64,000 nt of DNA from positions 1 to 64,000 of the forward strand of contig NZ_CALMSV010000176.1 in NCBI RefSeq assembly GCF_937872355.1. Direction: 5' to 3'. Positions 9,968-17,650 of the stretch are shown here, piece after piece. The first letter of the stretch is position 1. Each line of letters begins with the position of its first letter. This stretch comes from an uncultured Sphingorhabdus sp. (GTDB taxonomy: Bacteria; Pseudomonadota; Alphaproteobacteria; Sphingomonadales; Sphingomonadaceae). A program made the translations under genes and the position numbers. The notes under the pieces were generated by a model. It was not told where the DNA came from, made no database searches, and worked only from the letters and a program-made list of their open reading frames with translations.

Positions 9968-10088
9968 ATTCCCGCGAAGGCGGGGAACGAAGTGACGGGA
10001 CGTCAATCCATCCCCAGAGCTTGCAGTTTACTGCGACGGCTGTGTAGTGCCGACATTTCAGGTGATGGATTCCCGCCTTCGCGGGAAT
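9968..10088. repeat. Inverted-repeat twin-hairpin element
   Basis: The 17-base arm at 9968-9984 recurs in perfect inverted orientation at 10072-10088, and each arm folds alone (ATTCCCGC-cttc-GCGGGAAT in the right arm). It occupies most of the divergent spacer between gcdH and the aldehyde dehydrogenase gene, so any promoters must lie inside or beside it. This is a REP/BIME-like architecture; relation to a transposase cannot be shown from the window. Confidence 0.65.
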
Positions 10089-10107
10089 AACGAGGTGGGA
10101 TTAGGTC

Positions 10108-11604
10108 ATGTCAGTTTTATCCATTGAAGTGGGAAGCTTGTTAACGCGGTTAAGTTGCACCATCCCCACCGGTGACCTTCCAGTCTGCACCCCGATCGAC
10201 GGCAGCGAGATCGCTTCAGTCACAACAGCAACTACGGCCGAAATCGACTTAGCCCTGAGCAGCGCCCAATCCGCGTTCCTCAAATGGCGCACTGTCCCGG
10301 CACCTCGCCGCGGCGAACTCGTCCGCTGCTTTGGCAACGCCCTGCGCACCCATAAGGCCGACCTCGCTCGCCTCGTCACCATCGAATGCGGTAAACCCAT
10401 CAGCGAAGGCGAGGGCGAAGTGCAGGAGATGATCGACATCTGCGACTTTGCTGTCGGCCTGTCGCGCCAGCTCCACGGCCTGACCATCGCCAGCGAGCGT
10501 CCCGGCCACCGGATGATGGAACAATGGCACCCACTGGGGCCGGTGCTGATTATCAGCGCCTTCAACTTTCCGGTTGCGGTATGGGCATGGAATGCGGCGC
10601 TGGCGCTGGTGTGTGGCAACAGCATCGTGTGGAAACCTTCGGAGAAAACGCCGCTGACGGCGCTTGCGGTTCAGGCCTTGCTCGACAGCGTGCTCCGGGA
10701 TTTTGAAGATGCACCCGAGGGCCTCTCCCGGGTCGTAATCGGTTCGCGCGACACCGGCACCGCGCTGGTTGCGGATCCGCGTATCGCACTTGTGTCGGCT
10801 ACCGGCAGCACCGCGATGGGCCGTGCTGTCGGGCAGGTGGCAGCATCGCGATTTGCCAAGACCATCCTCGAATTGGGAGGCAACAACGCCGCGATCGTCA
10901 GTGACAAGGCCGATCTTGACCTTGCATTGCGTGGGGTGTTGTTTTCGGCAGTGGGCACCAGTGGTCAGCGCTGCACCAGTCTGCGTCGTCTGTTCGTGCA
11001 CGATGCGATCTACGATGATTTTGTCGCCAAGTTGAAAGTCGCTGCGGCTAGCATCCCTGTGGGTGATCCGCTGGATATCGCCAATTTGGCTGGTCCTCTG
11101 ATTGATGCAGCTGCCTTCGATCGGATGCAAGCCGCCTTGGGTGAAGCGGAGGCAATGGGTGCACGGATACATGGTGGTGAACGGATTGGCCGCCCCGGCG
11201 TCTATGTGTGCCCGGCCATTGTTGAAATGGCAGAGCATGTCGGGCCCTGCCTGTACGAGACATTTGCGCCCATTCTATATGTGTTTCGATATTCGGAGCT
11301 GGAAGAGGCCATCGCCCTGCAGAACAGCGTGGGTGCCGGGCTCTCCTCGTCTATCTTCTCGCTCGACATGCGTGAATGCGAACTATTCCTGTCTGCGGCA
11401 GGCAGCGATTGCGGCATCGCCAATGTCAATATCGGCACCTCTGGCGCAGAAATCGGTGGAGCCTTTGGCGGCGAAAAAGAGACTGGCGGCGGGCGCGAAA
11501 GCGGCTCTGATGCCTGGAAGGCCTATATGCGCCGGGCGACCAATACGATCAACTACAGCACTGAGTTGCCTCTCGCCCAGGGCGTCAAATTCGACATTGG
11601 TTGA
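10108..11604 (+). CDS. amaB: L-aminoadipate-semialdehyde / piperideine-6-carboxylate dehydrogenase (ALDH7 family)
   Basis: NAD(P)-dependent aldehyde dehydrogenase of 498 residues. The general-base glutamate lies in TILELGGNNAAIV and the nucleophilic cysteine in TSGQRCTSLRR. The cofactor loop is IISAFNFPVAVWAWN with WKPSEKTPLTA, and the ALDH7-type C-terminal region is GGAFGGEKETGGGRESGSDAWKAYMRR, split here only for description as GGAFGGEKETGGG and ESGSDAWKAYMRR. These features point to the antiquitin-like group that oxidises alpha-aminoadipate semialdehyde to aminoadipate in lysine catabolism. The divergent gcdH acts several steps later in the same route. The intervening aminoadipate-to-glutaryl-CoA enzymes are not in the window. 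Confidence 0.85.
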   Translation: MSVLSIEVGSLLTRLSCTIPTGDLPVCTPIDGSEIASVTTATTAEIDLALSSAQSAFLKWRTVPAPRRGELVRCFGNALRTHKADLARLVTIECGKPISEGEGEVQEMIDICDFAVGLSRQLHGLTIASERPGHRMMEQWHPLGPVLIISAFNFPVAVWAWNAALALVCGNSIVWKPSEKTPLTALAVQALLDSVLRDFEDAPEGLSRVVIGSRDTGTALVADPRIALVSATGSTAMGRAVGQVAASRFAKTILELGGNNAAIVSDKADLDLALRGVLFSAVGTSGQRCTSLRRLFVHDAIYDDFVAKLKVAAASIPVGDPLDIANLAGPLIDAAAFDRMQAALGEAEAMGARIHGGERIGRPGVYVCPAIVEMAEHVGPCLYETFAPILYVFRYSELEEAIALQNSVGAGLSSSIFSLDMRECELFLSAAGSDCGIANVNIGTSGAEIGGAFGGEKETGGGRESGSDAWKAYMRRATNTINYSTELPLAQGVKFDIG

Positions 11605-11666
11605 ATGAGGCTGAAGCACGATTCCTGCTGGATGAACATCTCCTTTGACGCGATGGAGTCAAATAG

Positions 11667-11695
11667 ATGTCATATAGTTGTCGTATAGATGAAAT
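11667..11695 (+). promoter_or_regulatory. Candidate PhoB-box array, distal
   Basis: Three half-sites repeat with exact 11-base spacing: ATGTCAT (11667), TTGTCGT (11678), ATGAAAT (11689), with A/T-rich four-base linkers. This is the geometry of the PhoB box (CTGTCAT repeated every 11 bases). It lies 110 bases upstream of the exported TPR-like gene. The assignment is inferred from spacing and similarity; binding is untested. Confidence 0.55.
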
Positions 11696-11756
11696 AGTAA
11701 GGTTTTCTGCGGTTTTTTAGCCGTAAATCACGCTTTTTTCTTTCATTCCTCTCCCG

Positions 11757-11785
11757 CTGTAATGATACTGTAACAATCATCAAAA
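11757..11785 (+). promoter_or_regulatory. Candidate PhoB-box array, proximal
   Basis: CTGTAAT (11757) and CTGTAAC (11768) are near-perfect 11-base-phased direct repeats, followed by a weaker ATCAAAA at 11779. The pair begins 49 bases before the ATG of the TPR-like exported protein, the usual place for a PhoB site replacing a -35 element. Confidence 0.6.
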
Positions 11786-11805
11786 TGGCGGATAGGAGAG
11801 TCGCT

Positions 11806-12168
11806 ATGAAAATGGTTTTGATCGGATTGGCGTCAATGGTTTTCGCAGCATCCGGAGCATCGGCGGAGGCGCCCGCAGCAGAAATCGGTTACGAACGCGG
11901 TGCGCTGGGCTTTGAAGCGCTTATGGCAAACGACAATGAAACCGCGTTGCGCCAGATCCAGTCTGCGAAGAGTGTGCCCCACAATGATCCTGCAAGGCTG
12001 ATCAATCTTGGGCGTGCGCATGCGCGCTTGGGGAATGTGACACAGGCGCAGCAGGCATTTGAGGCGGCAGCCAATTGTCGGGAACATTTCGATATCGTGC
12101 TGTCGAGCGGCAAGGTCATGAACTCGCGCAAGGCAGCGATGCTGTCGCTGCAGTCGCTGAAAAGATAG
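11806..12168 (+). CDS. Small exported TPR-like protein, function unknown
   Basis: 120 residues with a clear Sec signal peptide (MKMVLIGLASMVFAASGASA). After it comes one and a half TPR-like helix pairs: YERGALGFEALMANDNETAL and ARLINLGRAHARLGNVTQAQ, with the small/large residue pattern of a TPR. It is therefore likely a periplasmic or secreted protein-interaction module. The start is the ATG at 11806, preceded by GGAGAG; an in-frame ATG at 11785 would spoil the signal peptide. Two candidate PhoB-box arrays stand upstream, and a lipoprotein, a TonB receptor and the type II secretion operon follow. It may serve that secretion system or be a secreted product; I do not recognise the family. Confidence 0.75.
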   Translation: MKMVLIGLASMVFAASGASAEAPAAEIGYERGALGFEALMANDNETALRQIQSAKSVPHNDPARLINLGRAHARLGNVTQAQQAFEAAANCREHFDIVLSSGKVMNSRKAAMLSLQSLKR

Positions 12169-12215
12169 TCGCCAGCAGGGTTGCTGATCGCTTTTTGATG
12201 GTGGTTTTGACGCAG

Positions 12216-12255
12216 ATGTAACAGTCTTGAAACATAAGTTTCACGAAACCGTCTC
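12216..12255 (+). promoter_or_regulatory. Candidate PhoB-box array upstream of the lipoprotein gene
   Basis: Four half-sites stand at 11-base intervals: ATGTAAC (12216), TTGAAAC (12227), GTTTCAC (12238), CCGTCTC (12249). The first two are the best. TGAAAC-ataa-GTTTCA inside it (12228-12243) is also a perfect 6-base inverted repeat, so an alternative dimeric repressor site is possible. A plausible -10 (ACAATA) follows about ten bases later. Confidence 0.5.
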
Positions 12256-12288
12256 CAACATCGAACAATAGAGTCACATCCATATTCT

Positions 12289-12323
12289 AGGGGCCTTCAC
12301 CGAAGACCGGTGGGGGCCCTTTT
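12289..12323 (+). terminator. Hairpin with T-run: terminator or leader attenuator
   Basis: AGGGGCCTTCACCG pairs with CGGTGGGGGCCCT (two G-T wobbles), followed by TTTT. It lies 120 bases after the TPR-like gene and 60 bases before the lipoprotein gene. It may simply end the upstream transcript. If the lipoprotein promoter lies at the phased array just upstream, its transcript would have to pass this hairpin. Confidence 0.55.
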
Positions 12324-12382
12324 GATTCGTACCCCGCATGTCCGAAGACCCGTCCGGGTAAAGTTTATTGCGGAGAATCAGA

Positions 12383-13897
12383 ATGATAGACCCGAAATTG
12401 CGTGGGATAGTTTATGCAACGGCAGCAGCAGGCCTGCTTTCAGCCTGTGGTGCCGATGATATTGCGTCGCCTGGCGATGGCAGCATCGTAGTTGTGCCGC
12501 CGCCGGTGGTTGCGCCCCCGCCACCGCCGCCGCCCCCTCCGCCGCCGACAGGCCCAGCAGCCAGCTGCCCCTCGGGCACCGTCGATGCGGGTACCATTGC
12601 CAATCGCCGCAACTGCCAGATTTCGGGCACCATCACCGGCGCACTTCGCCTGCAGAACCTTGCAGGCACGATCTACTCGCTCAATGGCAAGGTGCAGGTT
12701 GGCCAGGATTTGGGTGCCGATCCCAATGCGCCGATCGCAGGCGCGCAGTCGGGCGTTCTCACGATCGACGCAGGCGTGACCATCTTCGGCGCATCGGGCG
12801 CTGACTTCATGGTCGTCAACCGCGGCTCGCAATTGAATGTTGATGGTTCTGCGACCCGTCCGGTCGTCATGACCAGCCGCAACAACGTGTTGGGCACGTC
12901 AACCGCTTCAAGCATCGGCGAATGGGGTGGCCTCGTTATCCTTGGCCGCGCGCCGATTGCAGACTGCGCTGATGCTGCTGCCACTGGCGGCACCGTGGGC
13001 TGCGTCGCTCCGGTCGAAGGCACCAGCGGTTCGATCTACGGCGGTGCGTCGCCCAACGACAATAGCGGCACCATCCGTTATCTGCAGGTTCGCTATCCGG
13101 GCTTCCGTGTGGATACCAACAACGAACTCAACGGCATCACCATGGCCGGCGTGGGCGCTGGCACGATCTTCGAAAATGTCCAGGTGCACAACAGCTCTGA
13201 CGACGGCATCGAATGGTTCGGTGGACGCGTAAACGGTCGCAACCTCGTGCTGACCGGCAATGACGATGACTCACTCGACGTAGACTCGGGCTTCAAGGCC
13301 GCCCTGCAGGATATCATCGTGCTGCAGCGCACCGACGGTGGTGACCATATCGTCGAAGCCGACTCGTCGGGCAATGATACCCGCCTGCCGCGAACCGATG
13401 TCCGCTTCTCCAACTTCACGTTCATTGGCCAGACTGGACGCAATACGACCCTGTTGCTCCGTGGTGGCGGCGACTATTCGTTCGTCAACGGCATCATGAC
13501 GGGCAGCCCGCGTTGCATTGATATCGATGGTGCGTCGACGGTGCAGGCTGCAAACGCTGCGCAGGATGAGGACGGTCCGCCGGTCTTCAACTCTGTGTTC
13601 ATGTCTTGCGCAACCGCATTCCCTGATGATGCCGACGTTACCGGTGCACAGGTGCAGGCGATCTTCGCGGCCGGCACCAACAACACCGCCAATGGCACCT
13701 CGACGCTTTCGGGTACCTTCATCAATGGTGCTAACGAAAATGCGGTCTCGCCCTTCGCAGCAGCCGGTCTAGCCAGCTACCTGATCAACCGGGCCTATAT
13801 CGGCGCGGTTCGGGACAGCACGACCAATTGGTGGTCGGGTTGGGCTTGCGGCCTTCCGGGTCAGGCCTCGTGCCTTGAAATCCCCGCCGCAGGCTGA
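12383..13897 (+). CDS. Polyproline surface lipoprotein, probable type II secretion substrate
   Basis: 504-residue lipoprotein: MIDPKLRGIVYATAAAGLLSAC ends in a lipobox, with the lipidated cysteine at residue 22 followed by Gly-Ala-Asp. A proline-rich linker (residues ~39-58, almost all proline and valine) leads to a large Gly/Asn/Thr-rich domain with short repeating beta strands, resembling a parallel beta-helix (ITGALRLQNLAGTIYSLNG, VTIFGASGADFMVVNRGS). The start has GGAG upstream; the upstream TTG is weaker. It stands directly before a TonB receptor and the type II secretion operon. In Caulobacter crescentus, lipoproteins beside a TonB receptor and type II genes (ElpS/ElpQ) are made and secreted under phosphate starvation. 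By analogy this is a likely exported cargo, with function unknown. Confidence 0.78.
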   Translation: MIDPKLRGIVYATAAAGLLSACGADDIASPGDGSIVVVPPPVVAPPPPPPPPPPPTGPAASCPSGTVDAGTIANRRNCQISGTITGALRLQNLAGTIYSLNGKVQVGQDLGADPNAPIAGAQSGVLTIDAGVTIFGASGADFMVVNRGSQLNVDGSATRPVVMTSRNNVLGTSTASSIGEWGGLVILGRAPIADCADAAATGGTVGCVAPVEGTSGSIYGGASPNDNSGTIRYLQVRYPGFRVDTNNELNGITMAGVGAGTIFENVQVHNSSDDGIEWFGGRVNGRNLVLTGNDDDSLDVDSGFKAALQDIIVLQRTDGGDHIVEADSSGNDTRLPRTDVRFSNFTFIGQTGRNTTLLLRGGGDYSFVNGIMTGSPRCIDIDGASTVQAANAAQDEDGPPVFNSVFMSCATAFPDDADVTGAQVQAIFAAGTNNTANGTSTLSGTFINGANENAVSPFAAAGLASYLINRAYIGAVRDSTTNWWSGWACGLPGQASCLEIPAAG

Positions 13898-13917
13898 GCT
13901 AACGCATCGCAAATCCC

Positions 13918-13952
13918 AAAGGGGCGGCGCCGGAATGTCGCCGCCCCTTTTT
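13918..13952 (+). terminator. Rho-independent terminator after the lipoprotein gene
   Basis: AAAGGGGCGGCG pairs with CGCCGCCCCTTT around a nine-base loop and runs into a T-tract. It is only about 27 bases before the TonB receptor ATG, leaving little room for a separate promoter. The receptor is therefore probably expressed by partial read-through, giving more lipoprotein than receptor. Confidence 0.8.
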
Positions 13953-13978
13953 CCAAATAATCAGGGCACCCAAAGATC

Positions 13979-16699
13979 ATGAAACGCATATTCGGCACCA
14001 CATTGCTGCTCACTTCCGCTCTTGTCGCTCCGGCGGCGCTTGCGCAGGATGTCACCCAGCCAGAGGCGGCGGAAGAGGCTGCTCCGGCAGTTGAGGAGAC
14101 CCAGCCTGCAGAGGAAGAGGTCGAAATTTCAGGTCCGGGTGCCAATAGCGGCGAAGGACAGGAGATCGTTGTTCAGGGGCGCTACATCCCCAATGTGATC
14201 CGCGCGACGCCTGAAGTCGTATCGGTATTGTCGGCTGCCGATATCGCGCGCACGGGTGAAGGCGAAGTCGCAGGTGCCCTGCAACGCGTCACCGGCCTTT
14301 CGGTTGTCGGCGGCAAATTCGTCTATGTGCGCGGACTGGGTGAGCGCTATTCGCTGGCGCTGCTCAATGGTTCGCCCCTGCCTTCGCCTGAGCCGCTGCG
14401 CCGCGTTATTCCGCTCGATCTCTTCCCGACCAGCATATTGGCCTCGACGGTCGTGCAGAAAAGCTATTCCGCCGACTATCCCGGTGAATTTGGCGGCGGC
14501 GTGATCAACCTGACCACCAAAAATGCGCCCTCGGAAGGCTTTTTCGATGTCGGTTTCGGCATCGGCGGTGATACCGAAACCACGTTCGAAGTTGGTTATA
14601 CCTATTTCGGGAGTCGCGGTGACTGGACCGGCTATGACAGCGGGGAACGCTCACCCAAAGGAGCCTTTGCCAACGCTCTGGCCACCGGCAATCGTATTTT
14701 AGCGGGCTCGCAGTTCAGCGTAGCCGATGTGCAGGAAATCACCGCCAGCCTCAGCAATTCGCGCACCAATGTGATCCAGCGCAATCTGGATATCCAGCCG
14801 AACATCAGCGGCGATATCGCGATGGGCAAGACCTTCGAATTGGGAGCTGTCGATCTGGGTGTCATTGCCATTGCCGGTTACAACAACAACTGGCGCACGC
14901 GCAGCGGGATGCAGCAGTTTGGTAACGTATCGACCGCCAATGGCAGCTCGTTCCTCGAACCCGCTCGCGATTTCGACTATCTGTCGACTGAAAACCGTAT
15001 CATCCTCAACGGCATGATCGGCCTGGGCCTGCAATTTGGCGAGCACAAGATCCGATTCAACAATCTGTTCATCCGCGACACTCTGAAAGAAGCGCGGGTA
15101 GCCCTCGGCAACAATTTTGATACCGTGGGACCCAGCCCGACTCGACCCGACGCAACGATCCAGACAGGCATCACCAGCTGGTTCGAACGCCAGTTGTTTG
15201 ACAGCCAGATCATCGGCGAATTCCAGTTTGGAGATCTCTCGCTCGACCTGCGCGGCACCTATGCCAAGTCGCAGCGCGACGCGCCCTATGAGCGGTCGTA
15301 CAGCTATGTCTATAGCGAGGCCTTTCAGGACTATGTGAATGACCTGCGTTCGCCTGGTCAGGATGCCTTTGTCGCATTCAGCGAGTTGGAAGATACCGTT
15401 TGGGCCGGTGGCGCGGATGTGGCCTATAAGCTGCCCACTGAATATCCGCTGACCCTTTCGGCGGGCTATGCCTATTATGACAATAGCCGCGATTCCATCC
15501 GCCGCGATTTCCAGTTCCAGCCTTCCTCGGCGCTCAACCCGGCTGTTACACAACAGCGCATCGATTATCTTCTGAGCGACTATAACGTCTACAGCTACAA
15601 TGTGTTGCTGACTGAAACCACAGGTGGCCTTGGTTCAGCGGCCTTTACTGCTGGCCTTAGGGTGCATGCCGGATATGCCATGCTCGAAATCGAACCAATC
15701 GATGGCGTGACGCTTAATGCCGGTGTGCGTTATGAAGACGGCAAACAGTTTGTTCAGCCGACCGCGCTGTTCGGCTTGACGCCAGCGCCGCGCACCGACC
15801 TCAACAATGATTACTTCCTGCCTGCGGGGACGATTACCTGGAATTTTGCCGAAGACATGCAGCTTCGCCTTGCCGGTTCGCGTACCATTGCGCGCCCGCA
15901 GTTCCGCGAACTTGCGCCGCAACCTTATCGCGATACCGATTCCGGCCGCACCTTCTTCGGCAACCAGTATTTGCGGGATTCCGAACTGACCAATGTCGAG
16001 GCGCGGTACGAATGGTATTTCGATCGTGACCAGCGCTTCTCGATCGCAGGCTTCTATAAGGAAATCACCAACCCGATTGAAAGCGTCGCGGTGCAGGTCG
16101 GTTCAAGCTTCTTCACCAGTTTTGCCAATGCGCCAAAAGCGACGTTGTACGGTGTGGAAATCGAAACCCAGAAATATTTTCCGCTCGAAACTTTGGGTGG
16201 TGATTTCTGGCTCAACCGCCGTCTCGCTGCGGTAGCAAACTACACCTATTCGGATTCCGAGATCAAAATCGGTGCCAATGATACGACGGTCAGCTTTTCG
16301 AGCGCGCCCAATTCGGTGCCTGCATCGACGGTTTTTGATACCAGCCGCAAATTGCGCCTGACGGGGCAATCGAAGCATCTGGTCAACTTGCAGCTCAGCC
16401 TGGAGGATACCGAGAGCCTGTCGCAACAGTCGCTGCTGATTACTTACACCAGCCCGCGCGCCACCAATCGCGGCCCGAACCTGTCGCCCGACTATATCGA
16501 GCGCCCGGGTTTGCGCCTCGACCTCATCTTGCGCCAGGGCCTGAAGATTGCAGGCAAGGAACTGGAGTTTAAACTCGAAGGTCGTAATCTGACCGGCACC
16601 GATTATCGCGAACAGCAACGGCTGGGCGACTCGGTGCTCAACATCAACAGCTATGATGTCGGGACCAGCTATTCGGCCAGCGTTACAGTGAAGTTCTAA
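13979..16699 (+). CDS. TonB-dependent outer-membrane receptor
   Basis: 906 residues. The signal peptide (MKRIFGTTLLLTSALVAPAALA) is followed by an unusual acidic Pro/Glu-rich stretch (residues ~24-55), a TonB-box-like EIVVQGRY and a plug domain (VVSVLSAADIARTGEGEVAG, FVYVRGLGERYS, EFGGGVINLTTK). A long beta-barrel ends SYSASVTVKF, with the terminal Phe needed for BAM insertion. It imports a large or scarce substrate across the outer membrane using TonB energy. Placement between the lipoprotein and type II secretion genes under apparent PhoB control suggests a phosphorus-containing ligand or release products of a secreted enzyme. That ligand assignment is inference. Confidence 0.9.
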   Translation: MKRIFGTTLLLTSALVAPAALAQDVTQPEAAEEAAPAVEETQPAEEEVEISGPGANSGEGQEIVVQGRYIPNVIRATPEVVSVLSAADIARTGEGEVAGALQRVTGLSVVGGKFVYVRGLGERYSLALLNGSPLPSPEPLRRVIPLDLFPTSILASTVVQKSYSADYPGEFGGGVINLTTKNAPSEGFFDVGFGIGGDTETTFEVGYTYFGSRGDWTGYDSGERSPKGAFANALATGNRILAGSQFSVADVQEITASLSNSRTNVIQRNLDIQPNISGDIAMGKTFELGAVDLGVIAIAGYNNNWRTRSGMQQFGNVSTANGSSFLEPARDFDYLSTENRIILNGMIGLGLQFGEHKIRFNNLFIRDTLKEARVALGNNFDTVGPSPTRPDATIQTGITSWFERQLFDSQIIGEFQFGDLSLDLRGTYAKSQRDAPYERSYSYVYSEAFQDYVNDLRSPGQDAFVAFSELEDTVWAGGADVAYKLPTEYPLTLSAGYAYYDNSRDSIRRDFQFQPSSALNPAVTQQRIDYLLSDYNVYSYNVLLTETTGGLGSAAFTAGLRVHAGYAMLEIEPIDGVTLNAGVRYEDGKQFVQPTALFGLTPAPRTDLNNDYFLPAGTITWNFAEDMQLRLAGSRTIARPQFRELAPQPYRDTDSGRTFFGNQYLRDSELTNVEARYEWYFDRDQRFSIAGFYKEITNPIESVAVQVGSSFFTSFANAPKATLYGVEIETQKYFPLETLGGDFWLNRRLAAVANYTYSDSEIKIGANDTTVSFSSAPNSVPASTVFDTSRKLRLTGQSKHLVNLQLSLEDTESLSQQSLLITYTSPRATNRGPNLSPDYIERPGLRLDLILRQGLKIAGKELEFKLEGRNLTGTDYREQQRLGDSVLNINSYDVGTSYSASVTVKF

Positions 16700-16713
16700 A
16701 TATCGCTTATTGG

Positions 16714-16742
16714 AAGGCAGCCGTCACACCGGCTGCCTTTCG
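16714..16742 (+). terminator. Rho-independent terminator after the TonB receptor gene
   Basis: A perfect 10-base stem AAGGCAGCCG / CGGCTGCCTT with a six-base loop is followed by TTCGT. It separates the receptor transcript from the gsp operon, which has its own candidate PhoB promoter immediately downstream. Confidence 0.75.
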
Positions 16743-16751
16743 TCTGCTTGC

Positions 16752-16791
16752 CTGTCATAAAAATGAAACCCAAAAGTCATCGAACTGTCTT
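16752..16791 (+). promoter_or_regulatory. Candidate tandem PhoB boxes driving the type II secretion operon
   Basis: Four half-sites stand exactly 11 bases apart: CTGTCAT (16752), ATGAAAC (16763), AAGTCAT (16774), CTGTCTT (16785). By my count the first 18-mer agrees with the E. coli consensus at about 15 of 18 positions. The array ends 37 bases before the gspC ATG. It is the best PhoB-like site in the window. Confidence 0.65.
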
Positions 16792-16828
16792 CTGGTCAGC
16801 CTAACGCCGACTCAGTACAGGAGAATCG

Positions 16829-17650
16829 ATGACACGGGCTTTGCTGCAAAAGGCTGTCGACAGCTTGGTTTTGGCGTTACGTCGCGTTACGCCAACCGAT
16901 GTTGTTGTGGGCCTGGCGTTTATCTTTGCCGCAGTTCAGGCTGCCCGGTTGTTCTGGGTGCTGGTCACGCCGATTGCCCCGGTTGGTGATTGGCGGCCTA
17001 GCCCGGTCAATGTCGTACCCGCGGCTGAACGGGCGGCTTTGTTCGGTGGTTTTGATCCCTTTTTCCGCACCGCACAGGTCTCTGCCGATTCGGAAGTCGT
17101 CACCTCCTTACCGCTGGCCTTGTTTGGCATTCGCACCAATGAAGCATCTGGCGGCGGGTCCGCGATTATCGCGGGGGCAGATGGGGTTCAGAACAGTTGG
17201 TCGGTGGGTGAAACAATCATGCCCGGCGCGACGCTGCACGCGGTCGCGTTCGATCATGTGGTTATCAGTAACAATGGCGTTCTCGAAAAACTCTATATCG
17301 ACCAGTCGGTGCCAGCCGAAAATGTTACGCCCGACACCCTAGCACCAACCCCCGTGCCAACCAGCGAACCCGCGGCCAAACTGAACGCGCAGACGCTGCA
17401 GCAGTCCATCGGCCTCAATCCCCGCAACGAAGGAGGCAAGGTGACCGGCCTAGTCGTATCGGCCAAGGATGACGGGACAATGCTCTCCGCAGCGGGGTTG
17501 CAAAAGGGTGATGTGATTACCTCGGTCAATGGCCGGCCAGTTGCCGCGGCCGCCGAACTCGCTGCGCAACTGCGGCCCGGTGCCCGCCTCACTCTCGAAA
17601 TTGAACGCGGCGCGCAAAAATTGCCAGTCGCCCTCATTCTGGAACAATGA
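16829..17650 (+). CDS. gspC: Type II secretion protein C (inner-membrane clamp, PDZ domain)
   Basis: 273-residue bitopic inner-membrane protein connecting the inner-membrane platform to the secretin. Seen: a short cytoplasmic N-terminus, one membrane helix (about residues 25-50, VVVGLAFIFAAVQAARLFW), a homology region containing LFGIRTNEASGGGSAII and a C-terminal PDZ domain (about 195-270; LVVSAKDDGTMLSAAGLQKG, then DVITSVNGRPV). AGGAGA precedes the ATG at good distance. It is first gene of the gsp operon and overlaps gspD by four bases. The PDZ rather than a coiled coil at the C-terminus is the common arrangement and is thought to help select substrate. Confidence 0.93.
   Translation: MTRALLQKAVDSLVLALRRVTPTDVVVGLAFIFAAVQAARLFWVLVTPIAPVGDWRPSPVNVVPAAERAALFGGFDPFFRTAQVSADSEVVTSLPLALFGIRTNEASGGGSAIIAGADGVQNSWSVGETIMPGATLHAVAFDHVVISNNGVLEKLYIDQSVPAENVTPDTLAPTPVPTSEPAAKLNAQTLQQSIGLNPRNEGGKVTGLVVSAKDDGTMLSAAGLQKGDVITSVNGRPVAAAAELAAQLRPGARLTLEIERGAQKLPVALILEQ

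Noticed and set aside
12495..12550. CCG/CCGCC-rich tract as a possible DNA repeat element
   Set aside because: It encodes the polyproline linker of the lipoprotein in frame, so it is a protein feature rather than a separate repeat.
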